This document shows, piece by piece, positions 1 through 8,053 of a stretch of 47,924 nucleotides of DNA. The stretch's first letter is position 1, and each line of letters begins with the position of its first letter. The notes below the pieces were generated by a model. That model was not told where the DNA came from, did not search any database, and was given only the letters and a program-made list of their open reading frames with translations. Source of the stretch: Bacteroidales bacterium. GTDB lineage: Bacteria > Bacteroidota > Bacteroidia > Bacteroidales > UBA932. The translations under genes and the position numbers were made by a program. The DNA lies in NCBI GenBank assembly GCA_016295455.1, contig JAEDLE010000011.1, positions 1-47,924 on the forward strand. Direction: 5' to 3'.

Positions 1-317
1 GCGCCGTGGTATTTCAGGCTGCGGGTTATGTTGCCATATTCCGAACGGGAGGAATAGTAGAAGAGCGCGGCGGCGTGGGCGTAGGGGATGGGTTCAGTGC
101 CCTCCCTTTCCAGTCGGGCCTGGATGAGGGCGTTGAACCTGTCCGCCATGGGGTTGCGCGGTGAGAGCCAGAAGCGGGTGAGGGGAAGGGAGTCGCTGCA
201 CCATATGCACAGATGATGCTCGTGCACGAGCAGGCGCCTTCCGCAGACCAGGCATTCCCTGGGCATCAGCAGGTCCGCCACGGCGGCGAGGGGATAAGAA
301 AAAAACTTTCCGTCCAT
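1..317 (-). CDS. comF: ComF family protein, N-terminal part (truncated by window edge)
   Basis: The minus strand reads open from an ATG at 317 to the window edge, giving 105 residues of the N-terminal half. Two CxxC pairs (C22/C25 and C37/C40) form the small zinc-ribbon-like module that opens ComF proteins, and the segment AALFYYSSRSEYGNITRSLKYHG near the edge, with its SLKYHG-type ending, is the conserved linker that precedes the phosphoribosyltransferase domain. ComF proteins are phosphoribosyltransferase-fold proteins linked to DNA uptake in competent bacteria; the substrate is not established. The PRTase active-site loop lies outside the window, so it cannot be checked. The gene follows fabG on the same strand after 62 bases, with only a weak TACCTTTC box between them, so it may be co-transcribed. 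Confidence 0.85.
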   Translation of the reverse strand, partial: MDGKFFSYPLAAVADLLMPRECLVCGRRLLVHEHHLCIWCSDSLPLTRFWLSPRNPMADRFNALIQARLEREGTEPIPYAHAAALFYYSSRSEYGNITRSLKYHG

Positions 318-379
318 GCTATGAAACTAGTCATAATCACGGACGGAAAGGTAAAGATTCCTGATTTTTTCAGCGTATG

Positions 380-1126
380 CTACATATTCATACCGCCATC
401 GACCTCGATCACCTGGCCTGAGACGTATGATGACATGTCGCTGGCGAGGAAGGTGGCAACGTTGGCGATGTCCTCTACGGTACCGCCGCGGCGGAGAGGA
501 ATCTTCTCGAGCCAGCCCTTGCGCACGTCCTCAGGAAGGGCCATGGTCATAGGGGTGTCTATGAAGCCCGGAGCGATGGCGTTTGCGCGTATGCCCTTGC
601 GGCCCATCTCCTGGCTGATGCTCTTTGCGAGAGCGATGAGGCCGGCCTTGGATGCGGCATAGTTGCACTGGCAGGCATTGCCGTGCACTCCGACAACTGA
701 GGACATGTTCACGATGGAACCTCCCTTCTGGCGCATCATGATAGGGGTGAGCGCGTGGATGAAGTTGAAGGCTGACTTGAGGTTCACAGCGAGAACGGCG
801 TCCCACTGCTGCTCGGTCATCTTGATCATAAGACCGTCCTTGGTTATACCTGCGTTGTTGATGAGGATGTCGATGTGTCCGAATTCAGCGTGAATCTGCT
901 CCACGACCTTGTGGGTCTCCTCGAAGTCGGCGGCATTGGAGGCATAGGCACGGACCTTGTGTCCATAGGCACCTATCTCTGCCACGGTCTCTTCGGCAGC
1001 TTCGTTGATAACGAGGTCGGTGATGGCAACGTCTGCGCCTTCAGCGGCAAACTTGAGAGCGATAGCCTTTCCGATACCTCTGGCAGCACCTGTCACGAGG
1101 GCTACCTTTCCGTCTAAAAGTCCCAT
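380..1126 (-). CDS. fabG: 3-oxoacyl-[acyl-carrier-protein] reductase
   Basis: NADPH-dependent reduction of 3-oxoacyl-ACP in the fatty acid elongation cycle, cytosolic. The 248-residue protein is a full-length classical short-chain dehydrogenase: cofactor motif TGAARGIG at residues 12-19, NNAG at 90-93, and the catalytic tetrad N115, S143, Y156, K160 (the last two in YAASK). The closing VSGQVIEVDGGMNM is typical of FabG. A well-formed promoter lies 30-60 bases upstream, divergent from and interleaved with that of ahcY. The SDR superfamily is large, so another 3-hydroxyacyl substrate cannot be excluded, but FabG is the best fit by length and motifs. Confidence 0.93.
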   Translation of the reverse strand: MGLLDGKVALVTGAARGIGKAIALKFAAEGADVAITDLVINEAAEETVAEIGAYGHKVRAYASNAADFEETHKVVEQIHAEFGHIDILINNAGITKDGLMIKMTEQQWDAVLAVNLKSAFNFIHALTPIMMRQKGGSIVNMSSVVGVHGNACQCNYAASKAGLIALAKSISQEMGRKGIRANAIAPGFIDTPMTMALPEDVRKGWLEKIPLRRGGTVEDIANVATFLASDMSSYVSGQVIEVDGGMNM

Positions 1127-1157
1127 AATTTCAATGTTTTATGTTGTTTGAGCGACG

Positions 1158-1189
1158 CAAATTTACCGTCTTTCTCCGCTTTTGCCAAA
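1158..1189 (-). promoter_or_regulatory. Bacteroidetes-type promoter for fabG
   Basis: Read on the minus strand, TTTG (1189-1186) is followed after 20 bases by TAAATTTG (1165-1158), matching the TTTG / TAnnTTTG promoter of the Bacteroidetes primary sigma factor. The predicted 5' leader is about 25 bases. Confidence 0.75.
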
Positions 1190-1197
1190 ATAAATCG

Positions 1198-1205
1198 TAA
1201 CTTTG
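1198..1205 (+). promoter_or_regulatory. -7 box of ahcY promoter
   Basis: TAACTTTG fits TAnnTTTG exactly. No well-spaced TTTG is seen upstream (the TTTG at 1181 is only 13 bases away). The box overlaps the TTG at 1203 that would open the longest frame, which supports the ATG at 1230 as the ahcY start. Confidence 0.6.
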
Positions 1206-1229
1206 TTCCCCTCAAAAGAAAAATCGGAC

Positions 1230-2492
1230 ATGACTTCAGAAATCAGGGACATCAATCTTTGGGAAAGCGGAGAGCTCAAGATAGAATGGGTGCGCCGGCA
1301 TATGCCGGTGCTCGCCATAATAGAGGAAGAATTCCGCAGGGAACAGCCTTTCAAGGGGCTCAGGGTCGCACTTTCAGTTCATCTTGAGGCGAAGACGGCG
1401 CATCTGTGCGAGGTCCTCGCCGCCGGCGGGGCCGAGATGTACGTGACCGGCAGCAATCCGCTCAGCACCCAGGACGATGTCGCCGCCGCCCTCGCGCACG
1501 AGGGTCTCAAGGTGTTCGCCCTCCACGGGGCGAGCGACGAGGAGTACTTCAGGGGCATCAGGAAAGTCATCGAGTCTGCGCCGCACATCATAATCGACGA
1601 CGGAGGAGACCTGGTCAACATGATACACGGCAGCTACCCTCAGCTCATTCCGGGCGTGATAGGAGGCTGTGAGGAGACCACCACCGGCATACTCAGGCTC
1701 AAGGCCATGGACAGGGCCGGGGAGCTCAGTTTCCCCATGATGCTGGTCAATGACGCGGCCTGCAAGCATCTCTTCGACAACCGCTACGGTACAGGCCAGT
1801 CCGTATGGGACGGCATAGACAGGACCACCAACCTCATAGTTGCGGGCAAGACCGTTGTGGTGGCCGGATACGGCTGGTGCGGCAAAGGCGTGGCGATGAG
1901 GGCAAAGGGTCTGGGCGCCAAGGTTGTCGTGACCGAAATCGACCCTGTCAAGGCCATGGAAGCCGTGATGGACGGTTTCACGGTGATGGAGATGGACCGC
2001 GCCTGCGGTGTCGGGGACATATTCGTGACCGTCACCGGCTGCGCCGACGTGATAGGGAAGAGGCACTTCCCGAAAATGAAGGACGGAGCCATACTCTGCA
2101 ACGCCGGTCATTTCGACGTCGAGGTGGACGTCGCAGGTCTCAGGAATATGGCGACTTCCTCGGGCAAGGCCCGCGAGAACATAATGGCATATACCCTTGG
2201 GAACGGCAGGACCCTCTATGTCATAGGCGAGGGCCGTCTGGTCAATCTGGCCGCGGGAGACGGACATCCGGCAGAAATCATGGACATGTCGTTCGCGGTA
2301 CAGGCTCTAAGCGCCAGGTATCTGGTAGCCAACAGGGACAGCATGACAAGGGAGAAGGGCAGGATGCTCTTCAACGTGCCTGGGGAAATAGACGACAAGA
2401 TTGCAAGGCTCAAGCTCCGCGACTGGGGCGTCGGCATCGACAGCCTCACTCCGGAACAGCACCGTTACCTCTACGGTCAGCAGCAGGGATAA
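1230..2492 (+). CDS. ahcY: S-adenosylhomocysteine hydrolase (adenosylhomocysteinase)
   Basis: Cleaves S-adenosylhomocysteine to adenosine and homocysteine, clearing the product of methyl transfers; cytosolic, NAD-dependent. The 420-residue protein has the N-terminal substrate domain (IDDGGD around residues 122-127, EET at 148-150, and the K179/D183/N184 motif in CKHLFDNRYGTGQS) and a Rossmann motif GYGWCG at 213-218. It lacks the C-terminal extension with the Lys/Tyr cofactor lid of eukaryote-type enzymes, so it belongs to the short archaeal/Thermotoga-like form. The ATG at 1230 was preferred to an upstream TTG at 1203 because the promoter box overlaps the latter. nhaA follows after 21 bases on the same strand. 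No SAM- or SAH-type riboswitch fits in the short leader. Confidence 0.93.
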   Translation: MTSEIRDINLWESGELKIEWVRRHMPVLAIIEEEFRREQPFKGLRVALSVHLEAKTAHLCEVLAAGGAEMYVTGSNPLSTQDDVAAALAHEGLKVFALHGASDEEYFRGIRKVIESAPHIIIDDGGDLVNMIHGSYPQLIPGVIGGCEETTTGILRLKAMDRAGELSFPMMLVNDAACKHLFDNRYGTGQSVWDGIDRTTNLIVAGKTVVVAGYGWCGKGVAMRAKGLGAKVVVTEIDPVKAMEAVMDGFTVMEMDRACGVGDIFVTVTGCADVIGKRHFPKMKDGAILCNAGHFDVEVDVAGLRNMATSSGKARENIMAYTLGNGRTLYVIGEGRLVNLAAGDGHPAEIMDMSFAVQALSARYLVANRDSMTREKGRMLFNVPGEIDDKIARLKLRDWGVGIDSLTPEQHRYLYGQQQG

Positions 2493-2513
2493 TCCAAAAG
2501 ATAAAGACATATA

Positions 2514-3914
2514 ATGCAACTCATTCCGATGTATGCCTGGACCAAGGGCATCAGAAACTTTGAGCACAGGAACAGGATGTTCTCCAAGAAACCGTGGGCC
2601 CAGGGAGTGATACTCCTTACCTGCGTGATCGTGGCACTGCTCCTGGCCAACCTTCCTTTCACCAAGGAGATCTATCATTCCATCCTGGAAACCAGCCTGG
2701 CTATAAACATGGGCCTGCCTGACGGCAGGAACATAGTCTTCCCGGCGGGCATGACGGTGGAGAAGTTCATCAACGACATACTGATGGTGATATTCTTCTT
2801 CTCCGTGGGCCTGGAAATCAAGCGTGAGATCAAGTATGGCGAGCTGAGCAGTCCCCAGAAGGCAATACTGCCCGTCATAGCTGCCTTCGGCGGCGTTCTG
2901 GTGCCGGCCCTGATCTATACCTGCGTGAACCATGGAACCTTTTCGGCATCCGGTTGGGGCATTCCCACCGCCACGGACATAGCCTTCGCCGTAGGCATAT
3001 TGTCGATACTCGGCGACAGCGTGCCTGTGTCCCTGAAAGTCTTCCTTACGGCACTGGCCATTGCCGACGACCTGATAGCCATACTCGTGGTGGCGCTCTT
3101 CTACGGCGGGAAGATCAACATGGCTCTCCTCGGCCTGGCCGTGGTGCTGATATGCGTGATACTCCTGATGAAATATCTGGGCGAGAAGCGGACCTGGTTC
3201 TACTTCATCCCGTCGGTGCTCATCTGGATACTCTTCTACTACTCAGGCATCCACGCCACGATGTCCGGCGTCGTGATGGCCTTCCTCGTACCGATGAAGC
3301 CACGTTTCACCAAGGCATATTACTTCAGGAAGAGAAACATCTACAGGCGCCGTCTCCTTGAATATGACGCCATAGATGAGCCGGGAGGATTCCCGAACGG
3401 GCCTCAGCGCCACTGCCTCAGGCAGCTGAGCAAGACCTCGAAGAACTGCATAGGCCTCAGCTACAGGCTCGAGCATGCCCTGCATCCTTGGGTCAACTTC
3501 CTGATAATGCCGGTCTTCGCCCTCGCGAACGCAGGCGTTGAAATTACGGATCTATCCTATTTCAACGTATTCAGGTACCTTCCGGAAATAGGAAGCGTAA
3601 GCATGGGCATATTCCTCGGTCTGGTAATAGGAAAGCCTCTGGGCATCACCCTCGCAAGTTTCCTTGCCGTCAAATGCAAGCTTGGAGCCATGCCTGAAAA
3701 CTCCAGCTGGAGCAAGCTCTTTGCCGTCGCCTGCCTCGGAGGTATAGGATTCACGATGTCCATCTTCGTCGATACCCTCTCTTTCGGAGACCATCCTGAA
3801 CTTATGAACCAGCTCAGGGATATGGGCAAGATAGCCGTCCTTATGGCATCGCTCTGCTCCGGCCTGCTCGGCGTAATCATGATCAGGCTTGTAAACGCCC
3901 TGCAGAAGAAATGA
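2514..3914 (+). CDS. nhaA: Na+/H+ antiporter NhaA
   Basis: Inner-membrane antiporter exchanging Na+ for H+ for pH and sodium homeostasis. The 466-residue protein has about a dozen hydrophobic helices, ATDIAFAVGIL in the discontinuous-helix region (around residue 155), and the paired transport aspartates D185-D186 in ALAIADDL, equivalent to D163/D164 of E. coli NhaA. It is about 80 residues longer than the E. coli protein, mostly because of a hydrophilic, basic insertion at about residues 265-320 (RKRNIYRRRLLEYDA...). Such insertions are familiar in Bacteroidetes NhaA. The stop is three bases from the stop of convergent manC, leaving no room for a separate terminator. Confidence 0.93.
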   Translation: MQLIPMYAWTKGIRNFEHRNRMFSKKPWAQGVILLTCVIVALLLANLPFTKEIYHSILETSLAINMGLPDGRNIVFPAGMTVEKFINDILMVIFFFSVGLEIKREIKYGELSSPQKAILPVIAAFGGVLVPALIYTCVNHGTFSASGWGIPTATDIAFAVGILSILGDSVPVSLKVFLTALAIADDLIAILVVALFYGGKINMALLGLAVVLICVILLMKYLGEKRTWFYFIPSVLIWILFYYSGIHATMSGVVMAFLVPMKPRFTKAYYFRKRNIYRRRLLEYDAIDEPGGFPNGPQRHCLRQLSKTSKNCIGLSYRLEHALHPWVNFLIMPVFALANAGVEITDLSYFNVFRYLPEIGSVSMGIFLGLVIGKPLGITLASFLAVKCKLGAMPENSSWSKLFAVACLGGIGFTMSIFVDTLSFGDHPELMNQLRDMGKIAVLMASLCSGLLGVIMIRLVNALQKK

Positions 3915-3917
3915 TGC

Positions 3918-5255
3918 TTACCAGTCCCAGCCGACCCTGACGATGTCATTCTCATCCAGCAGGTCACCGGTCTGGACTTCTATGATCTGAAGGTCAGTCA
4001 GCGCCTTAATGGCGTGGTACTGGCCTTTCTTTATGTGCACCACGTCACCCCTGCCGACCTTGGTCGTGACCCCGTCCAGCACCAGCAGGCCCTCTCCGTC
4101 CACGAAGGTCCATATCTCGTCCCTGTGGGCATGGACCTGGTAACTGATGTTCCTGCCGGCATATATGGTTAGGTTCTTGGTTATGGACTTGTAGCCGTCG
4201 CTGTAGGTGGAACGGCCCATCACAGTATATACTCCCCATCGCCTCTCCTCGTACATAGGCCTGTCGCTCAGGCCTTCCACATAAGACCTTATGCCTTCTG
4301 TGCAGTCCTTGGAGGCTATCAGTATCCCGTCCGGGGAGGCGGCGACCACGGCTGATTCCAGGCCGTCACAGAAGATGGGAACCGAGAGTTCGTTCACTAT
4401 ATGGGTGTCGCGGGAATGCGGTCCCAGAAGGGCGTTTCCGGACACGTGGGAAGGCAGTACCTCGGAGAGCGAGTTCCAGGTGCCCAGGTCCTTCCATTCC
4501 CCCTCATACTCGACGAAAGCCACGGATGAGGCCTTCTCGACCACCTCATAGTCGAAGCTGGTCTTCGGGAGGAGGGAGTAGTTGTCATATACGCTTTGGA
4601 AAGATGTGTCGTCAAGGTAGGAGCTGAGCATATCCAGCACATAGCCCAGCCTGAAGGCGAATACGCCACCATTCCAGCAGGCTCCCCGGCGGAGCAGCTC
4701 CTCTGCCCTTGCCGTATCAGGCTTCTCGGTGAAACTCAAGACTTTCCTTGCGCTGCCCAGGCTTTCGCCCGGGATGATATATCCGAATTTTTCCGAAGGA
4801 CAGTCCGGCCTGATGCCCATCAGCACCAGCTCCGCCTGCCCCTGGACGAGGCTTTCGGCCATTTTCGCCATAGTGCGGAAATAGCCGTCCCCGGTATATG
4901 GGTCACAAGGCATCACGATCACGGTCTCGTCGTGACCGCAGCCCTTGACGGAGCGGAGATAGGCACAGGCAAGCGCGATGGCAGGGAAGGTGTTCCTCCG
5001 CTGCGGCTCCGTCACTATCCCGACTCCGTCACCCAGCTGGTTGATGATTATGTCTTTCTGTACCTGGTTGGTGGCTATGGTCATCTCGCACTCCGGTCCG
5101 CTGGCGCGGGCCTGCCGTATGACTCTCTGGAGCATCGATTCCCGGCTTCCGTCCGGTGCCTCCAGCAGATGCAGGAACTGTTTGGACCTGGCTTCATTCG
5201 AAAGCGGCCAAAGTCTTTTTCCGGAACCTCCGGACAGGAGTACGAGCTGTGTCAT
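3918..5255 (-). CDS. manC: Mannose-1-phosphate guanylyltransferase with cupin domain
   Basis: Makes GDP-mannose from mannose-1-phosphate and GTP, feeding capsule, O-antigen and glycoprotein sugars. Residues 1 to about 280 form a nucleotidyltransferase domain with the signature LSGGSGKRLWPLS at 7-19; a proline usually seen before KQFL is Ser here (RSKQFL, 23-28). Residues about 365-440 form a cupin (HAHRDEIWTFVDGEG), the isomerase-like half of ManC/CpsB-type proteins, so phosphomannose isomerase activity is possible but not shown. It is the last gene of the long minus-strand run that starts at mreB and is separated from the M6 protease gene by only three bases. Another sugar nucleotide could be made; the GDP-mannose assignment rests on overall architecture. 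Confidence 0.85.
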   Translation of the reverse strand: MTQLVLLSGGSGKRLWPLSNEARSKQFLHLLEAPDGSRESMLQRVIRQARASGPECEMTIATNQVQKDIIINQLGDGVGIVTEPQRRNTFPAIALACAYLRSVKGCGHDETVIVMPCDPYTGDGYFRTMAKMAESLVQGQAELVLMGIRPDCPSEKFGYIIPGESLGSARKVLSFTEKPDTARAEELLRRGACWNGGVFAFRLGYVLDMLSSYLDDTSFQSVYDNYSLLPKTSFDYEVVEKASSVAFVEYEGEWKDLGTWNSLSEVLPSHVSGNALLGPHSRDTHIVNELSVPIFCDGLESAVVAASPDGILIASKDCTEGIRSYVEGLSDRPMYEERRWGVYTVMGRSTYSDGYKSITKNLTIYAGRNISYQVHAHRDEIWTFVDGEGLLVLDGVTTKVGRGDVVHIKKGQYHAIKALTDLQIIEVQTGDLLDENDIVRVGWDW

Positions 5256-5258
5256 AAT

Positions 5259-7064
5259 CTAGTCAACATTGAGTTCAACCTGATACCATCCGCTTCTGCC
5301 GTCGCTGAAGACAAGTCTTGCCTCCAGCAAGTGATGGCCGGCGCTGAGCGTGACGCTCTGACCGGTCTGCTGTTCTGAATCCAGGTACCAGTCAGTCTGT
5401 TCCGGCTCGTCCTCGCTCGGGAGAAGTTTCAGTTCGAGAGTATCCCCGGCAGCGTATCCTTCTTCCCTGATATCTATGGCACTGACCCTGAACGGAGCCC
5501 CCGGGGCATCGTAAGACAGCCTCAATTCAGCCTGTTCCCCGTCGTGTGAGATGGAAATCAGGTTGTAGTTGCTCGGCCTGCTGGACCAGCAGAGGGCGCC
5601 GGGAGTGGTCGTGGCTGTGAAACGGGTCACCGAATTGCCGAAAGGAGCGGCATTTCCGTAGCTGTTGCCCTCGGCAGGAAGCAGCAGGAAGCAAGGGTGG
5701 ACGGCGGCATCGTTGATGCATCCGCTCCAACCGTAGTCCGTCCAGCGCTTGAAGGCGCTGTACTTGCCCGCCATGGTTTCGGATTTGTCCACGTGATAGA
5801 TCAGCACTCCCGAGCCTATATACTTGTCCCACTTCTCTCCGTTCCTGTATTCATAGAGGTAGTACTCATCCTCTTTGTCGGTCGGACTGCGGTAGGCGGC
5901 ATTATCCTGCACCGGAGCGAGGGTCAGGACTCCGCTTTTCTGCGGCATCTCCTCGATATACTTCCAAGCTTCCATTATCCTGGTGTGAACCTCGATATCC
6001 TCAGTTCCGTCAAGCCATCCAAGAAGGGCTCTCTCCTCAATGTTGAAATATGGCGGAGTGTTGCCGTTGTTGTTGTAGTTTCCTCCGGCCATGAGCGAGT
6101 AGTTCCCGGGATGGGTGCTGTTGCCCTCCTCTGAGCCGTTCACGTCATAGAAGTCAGGAAGTCCCAGCACGTGCGAGAACTCGTGGCAGAAAGTGCCTAT
6201 CGAGCATCTTGTCTGACCGCTCTTGCCGCTGTATTCCGAGGTGCAGGCGTAGGTCCACAGATGCACGCCGTCATATACGGGGGCCGAGTTTACCTGCCAT
6301 TTGTGCGGCCATATGGTGCCGTCGGCGCCTTCAGCCATATTGTGGCCGGCAAAGTAGAAGAAGATGTTGTCGATGTAGCCGTCTTTGTCAAGGTCATACT
6401 GTGAAAAGTCGAAACCCTGGGCGTCAAGAATGTCGCAAGCATCCTTGAGCAGTTTCGGGGCTCCGCTTTCCTGGGTCATGCCCTTGTCCTTGGCATAGGA
6501 AGCCGCGTCGAGTTTCACCCTCACAGGACCTACCACGTCGAAGACGGGGGTGAACTTGCTGTGGGATTGGTCGGTGAAATACTCCTTTACGGAACCGGTA
6601 GCATTGCCGTAGTCATAATGGTCGCTGTTCAGCAGGTCATCAAACGCCGAACCGGCGTCCTCAACCGTGAACCTGAGGTCGCTGAACTCTATCAGAAGCA
6701 CCAGAAAATGCTTCTCCCCGTGGGAGAGACTCCCGGTGGCTGAAAGTCCCGGTGCCGCAGAAAGTCCCTGTACCGACGGAGCTATGCCGCCCCTGGCAGC
6801 TGCCCTGAGCTGGGAACCTTTCATCATACCGGCGTAATCGAAGGCACACTCCCTGTAGAATCCGTCCTCAGACATCTTCACTGTCCTGCCCTCGCTGGTG
6901 ATCCAGCTGAAGTACTCGTCTCCGTGTATATGGATCGTAATCGTGCTGCCGTCAGGCTGGGTCACATCTATCGGATATGGCCAGGCTGATACGGCACCGG
7001 CTCTGAATGCTGCGCCTGCAACAAGAGAAAGCGCCAGCAGGAATTTGATGCAGTTTCTGAACAT
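5259..7064 (-). CDS. Secreted M6-family metalloprotease
   Basis: Predicted exported zinc endopeptidase of the M6 (immune inhibitor A-like) family, 601 residues. A signal peptide covers residues 1 to about 27. The zinc motif HEFSH is at 294-298 with the family continuation VLGLPDFYD, and YDLDKDGYID at 223-232 is a calcium-binding-like loop followed by FFYFAGHN. After the catalytic region (to about residue 500) comes a beta-rich C-terminal segment of about 100 residues with no recognised sorting domain. It is not clear whether it is periplasmic, surface-bound or released. The gene lies two bases after the BACON lipoprotein gene, so the two are almost certainly co-transcribed and may act together. 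Its target is unknown. Confidence 0.85.
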   Translation of the reverse strand: MFRNCIKFLLALSLVAGAAFRAGAVSAWPYPIDVTQPDGSTITIHIHGDEYFSWITSEGRTVKMSEDGFYRECAFDYAGMMKGSQLRAAARGGIAPSVQGLSAAPGLSATGSLSHGEKHFLVLLIEFSDLRFTVEDAGSAFDDLLNSDHYDYGNATGSVKEYFTDQSHSKFTPVFDVVGPVRVKLDAASYAKDKGMTQESGAPKLLKDACDILDAQGFDFSQYDLDKDGYIDNIFFYFAGHNMAEGADGTIWPHKWQVNSAPVYDGVHLWTYACTSEYSGKSGQTRCSIGTFCHEFSHVLGLPDFYDVNGSEEGNSTHPGNYSLMAGGNYNNNGNTPPYFNIEERALLGWLDGTEDIEVHTRIMEAWKYIEEMPQKSGVLTLAPVQDNAAYRSPTDKEDEYYLYEYRNGEKWDKYIGSGVLIYHVDKSETMAGKYSAFKRWTDYGWSGCINDAAVHPCFLLLPAEGNSYGNAAPFGNSVTRFTATTTPGALCWSSRPSNYNLISISHDGEQAELRLSYDAPGAPFRVSAIDIREEGYAAGDTLELKLLPSEDEPEQTDWYLDSEQQTGQSVTLSAGHHLLEARLVFSDGRSGWYQVELNVD

Positions 7065-7066
7065 GG

Positions 7067-8035
7067 CTATCTGATTCTTATGATTATACCTTTCCTGGCA
7101 CTCCTATCCCAGGCCCAGAGCAAGTCGCCTTCCCGCTTCAGCACTACAGGGTTCAGGGTCAGGGTGCTTTCGGGGATGCTTTCGTAGTTGTGTTCGATCT
7201 CAAGGGTGAAACTTTCACCGGCCTTCATCTCGCGTACGGCGGCAGGAATGCCCTTGAAAAGACAGTACCGCCTTTCCTTGCTGTCCACAAGATGGAAACT
7301 GAAAGAATCGGAATCTCCGATGACTCCCTGCTGGACCATACCTTCCGGCACTATCAGGCCTTTGGTGTTGTCATACAGGCCGCAGGCGCTGCATGCGCTG
7401 ATTATCGGAGCGCCGCTCTGGAACACCTCGATCCTGATGCTGCCCGCTGAAGTCCTGTCTTTGAGCGTGACATATGCCGACCTTGCCTCTGTTTCGGGAT
7501 TCGCGTCGGCGCCTATGGTCAACTCGCTCTCGGTCAGAGCCTTGTTCTCAATCAATCTGAGCCACTGGGCATCTCCGAAGTCCACATCATAATCCACGTT
7601 GGACTTTACCTTTATGGTGAAAGTCTGCCCGAGATCATCGATATTGACCCTGGTCGACCCGGCAGAGATGATGTGTTTCTTCCCCTGGGTGACATTCACG
7701 GTCTTGCTGACCGCACCGGAGGTAATGGTGATCTGGGCAGTCCTTTCCTCGTCACCGCCGTTCTCCATCACATTGTATGACACGGAGATCCTTTCTCCGT
7801 TGGGAAGGCCTCCCGTGGTAGACAGGGTCAGCCAGGAGACAGAACTCCTGACCTTCCAGTTCTCATAGGGGGTGAACCTGACCATGCCAGGACCTCCCGC
7901 GGAATCGAAGGAGACACTCTCCTCGCAATCCAGGGTCATTTCCGGAATCGCCTGCTTGCAGGATACTGCCGACAACAGGGCCAGGGCCACGGCTGCGGCC
8001 TGCAGAAGTTGCGGATGAAAGAATGACGGTTTCAT
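7067..8035 (-). CDS. BACON-domain lipoprotein
   Basis: A 322-residue lipoprotein: hydrophobic signal with lipobox-like AVSC, lipidated Cys predicted at residue 26. Two BACON-like beta-sandwich repeats follow (about 35-115 and 120-210), each with a NWKVRSSVSWLTLS or DYDVDFGDAQWLRL-type strand (a bulky Trp-Leu pair) and ending in NVTQG or EVFQSG, the usual end of BACON domains. The last 110 residues (from about 212) are not recognised. BACON domains in Bacteroidetes often occur in surface proteins that contact glycans or mucin, or simply as spacers. The gene sits between GH51 and the M6 protease with gaps of 18 and 2 bases, suggesting a surface-associated role with these. Confidence 0.82.
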   Translation of the reverse strand: MKPSFFHPQLLQAAAVALALLSAVSCKQAIPEMTLDCEESVSFDSAGGPGMVRFTPYENWKVRSSVSWLTLSTTGGLPNGERISVSYNVMENGGDEERTAQITITSGAVSKTVNVTQGKKHIISAGSTRVNIDDLGQTFTIKVKSNVDYDVDFGDAQWLRLIENKALTESELTIGADANPETEARSAYVTLKDRTSAGSIRIEVFQSGAPIISACSACGLYDNTKGLIVPEGMVQQGVIGDSDSFSFHLVDSKERRYCLFKGIPAAVREMKAGESFTLEIEHNYESIPESTLTLNPVVLKREGDLLWAWDRSARKGIIIRIR

Positions 8036-8053
8036 ATTCAGGAAGATTATAAA

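Noticed and set aside
1127..1229. SAM/SAH riboswitch for ahcY
   Set aside because: The gap holds two divergent promoters and leaves only about 20 bases of ahcY leader; there is no room for the known aptamers.
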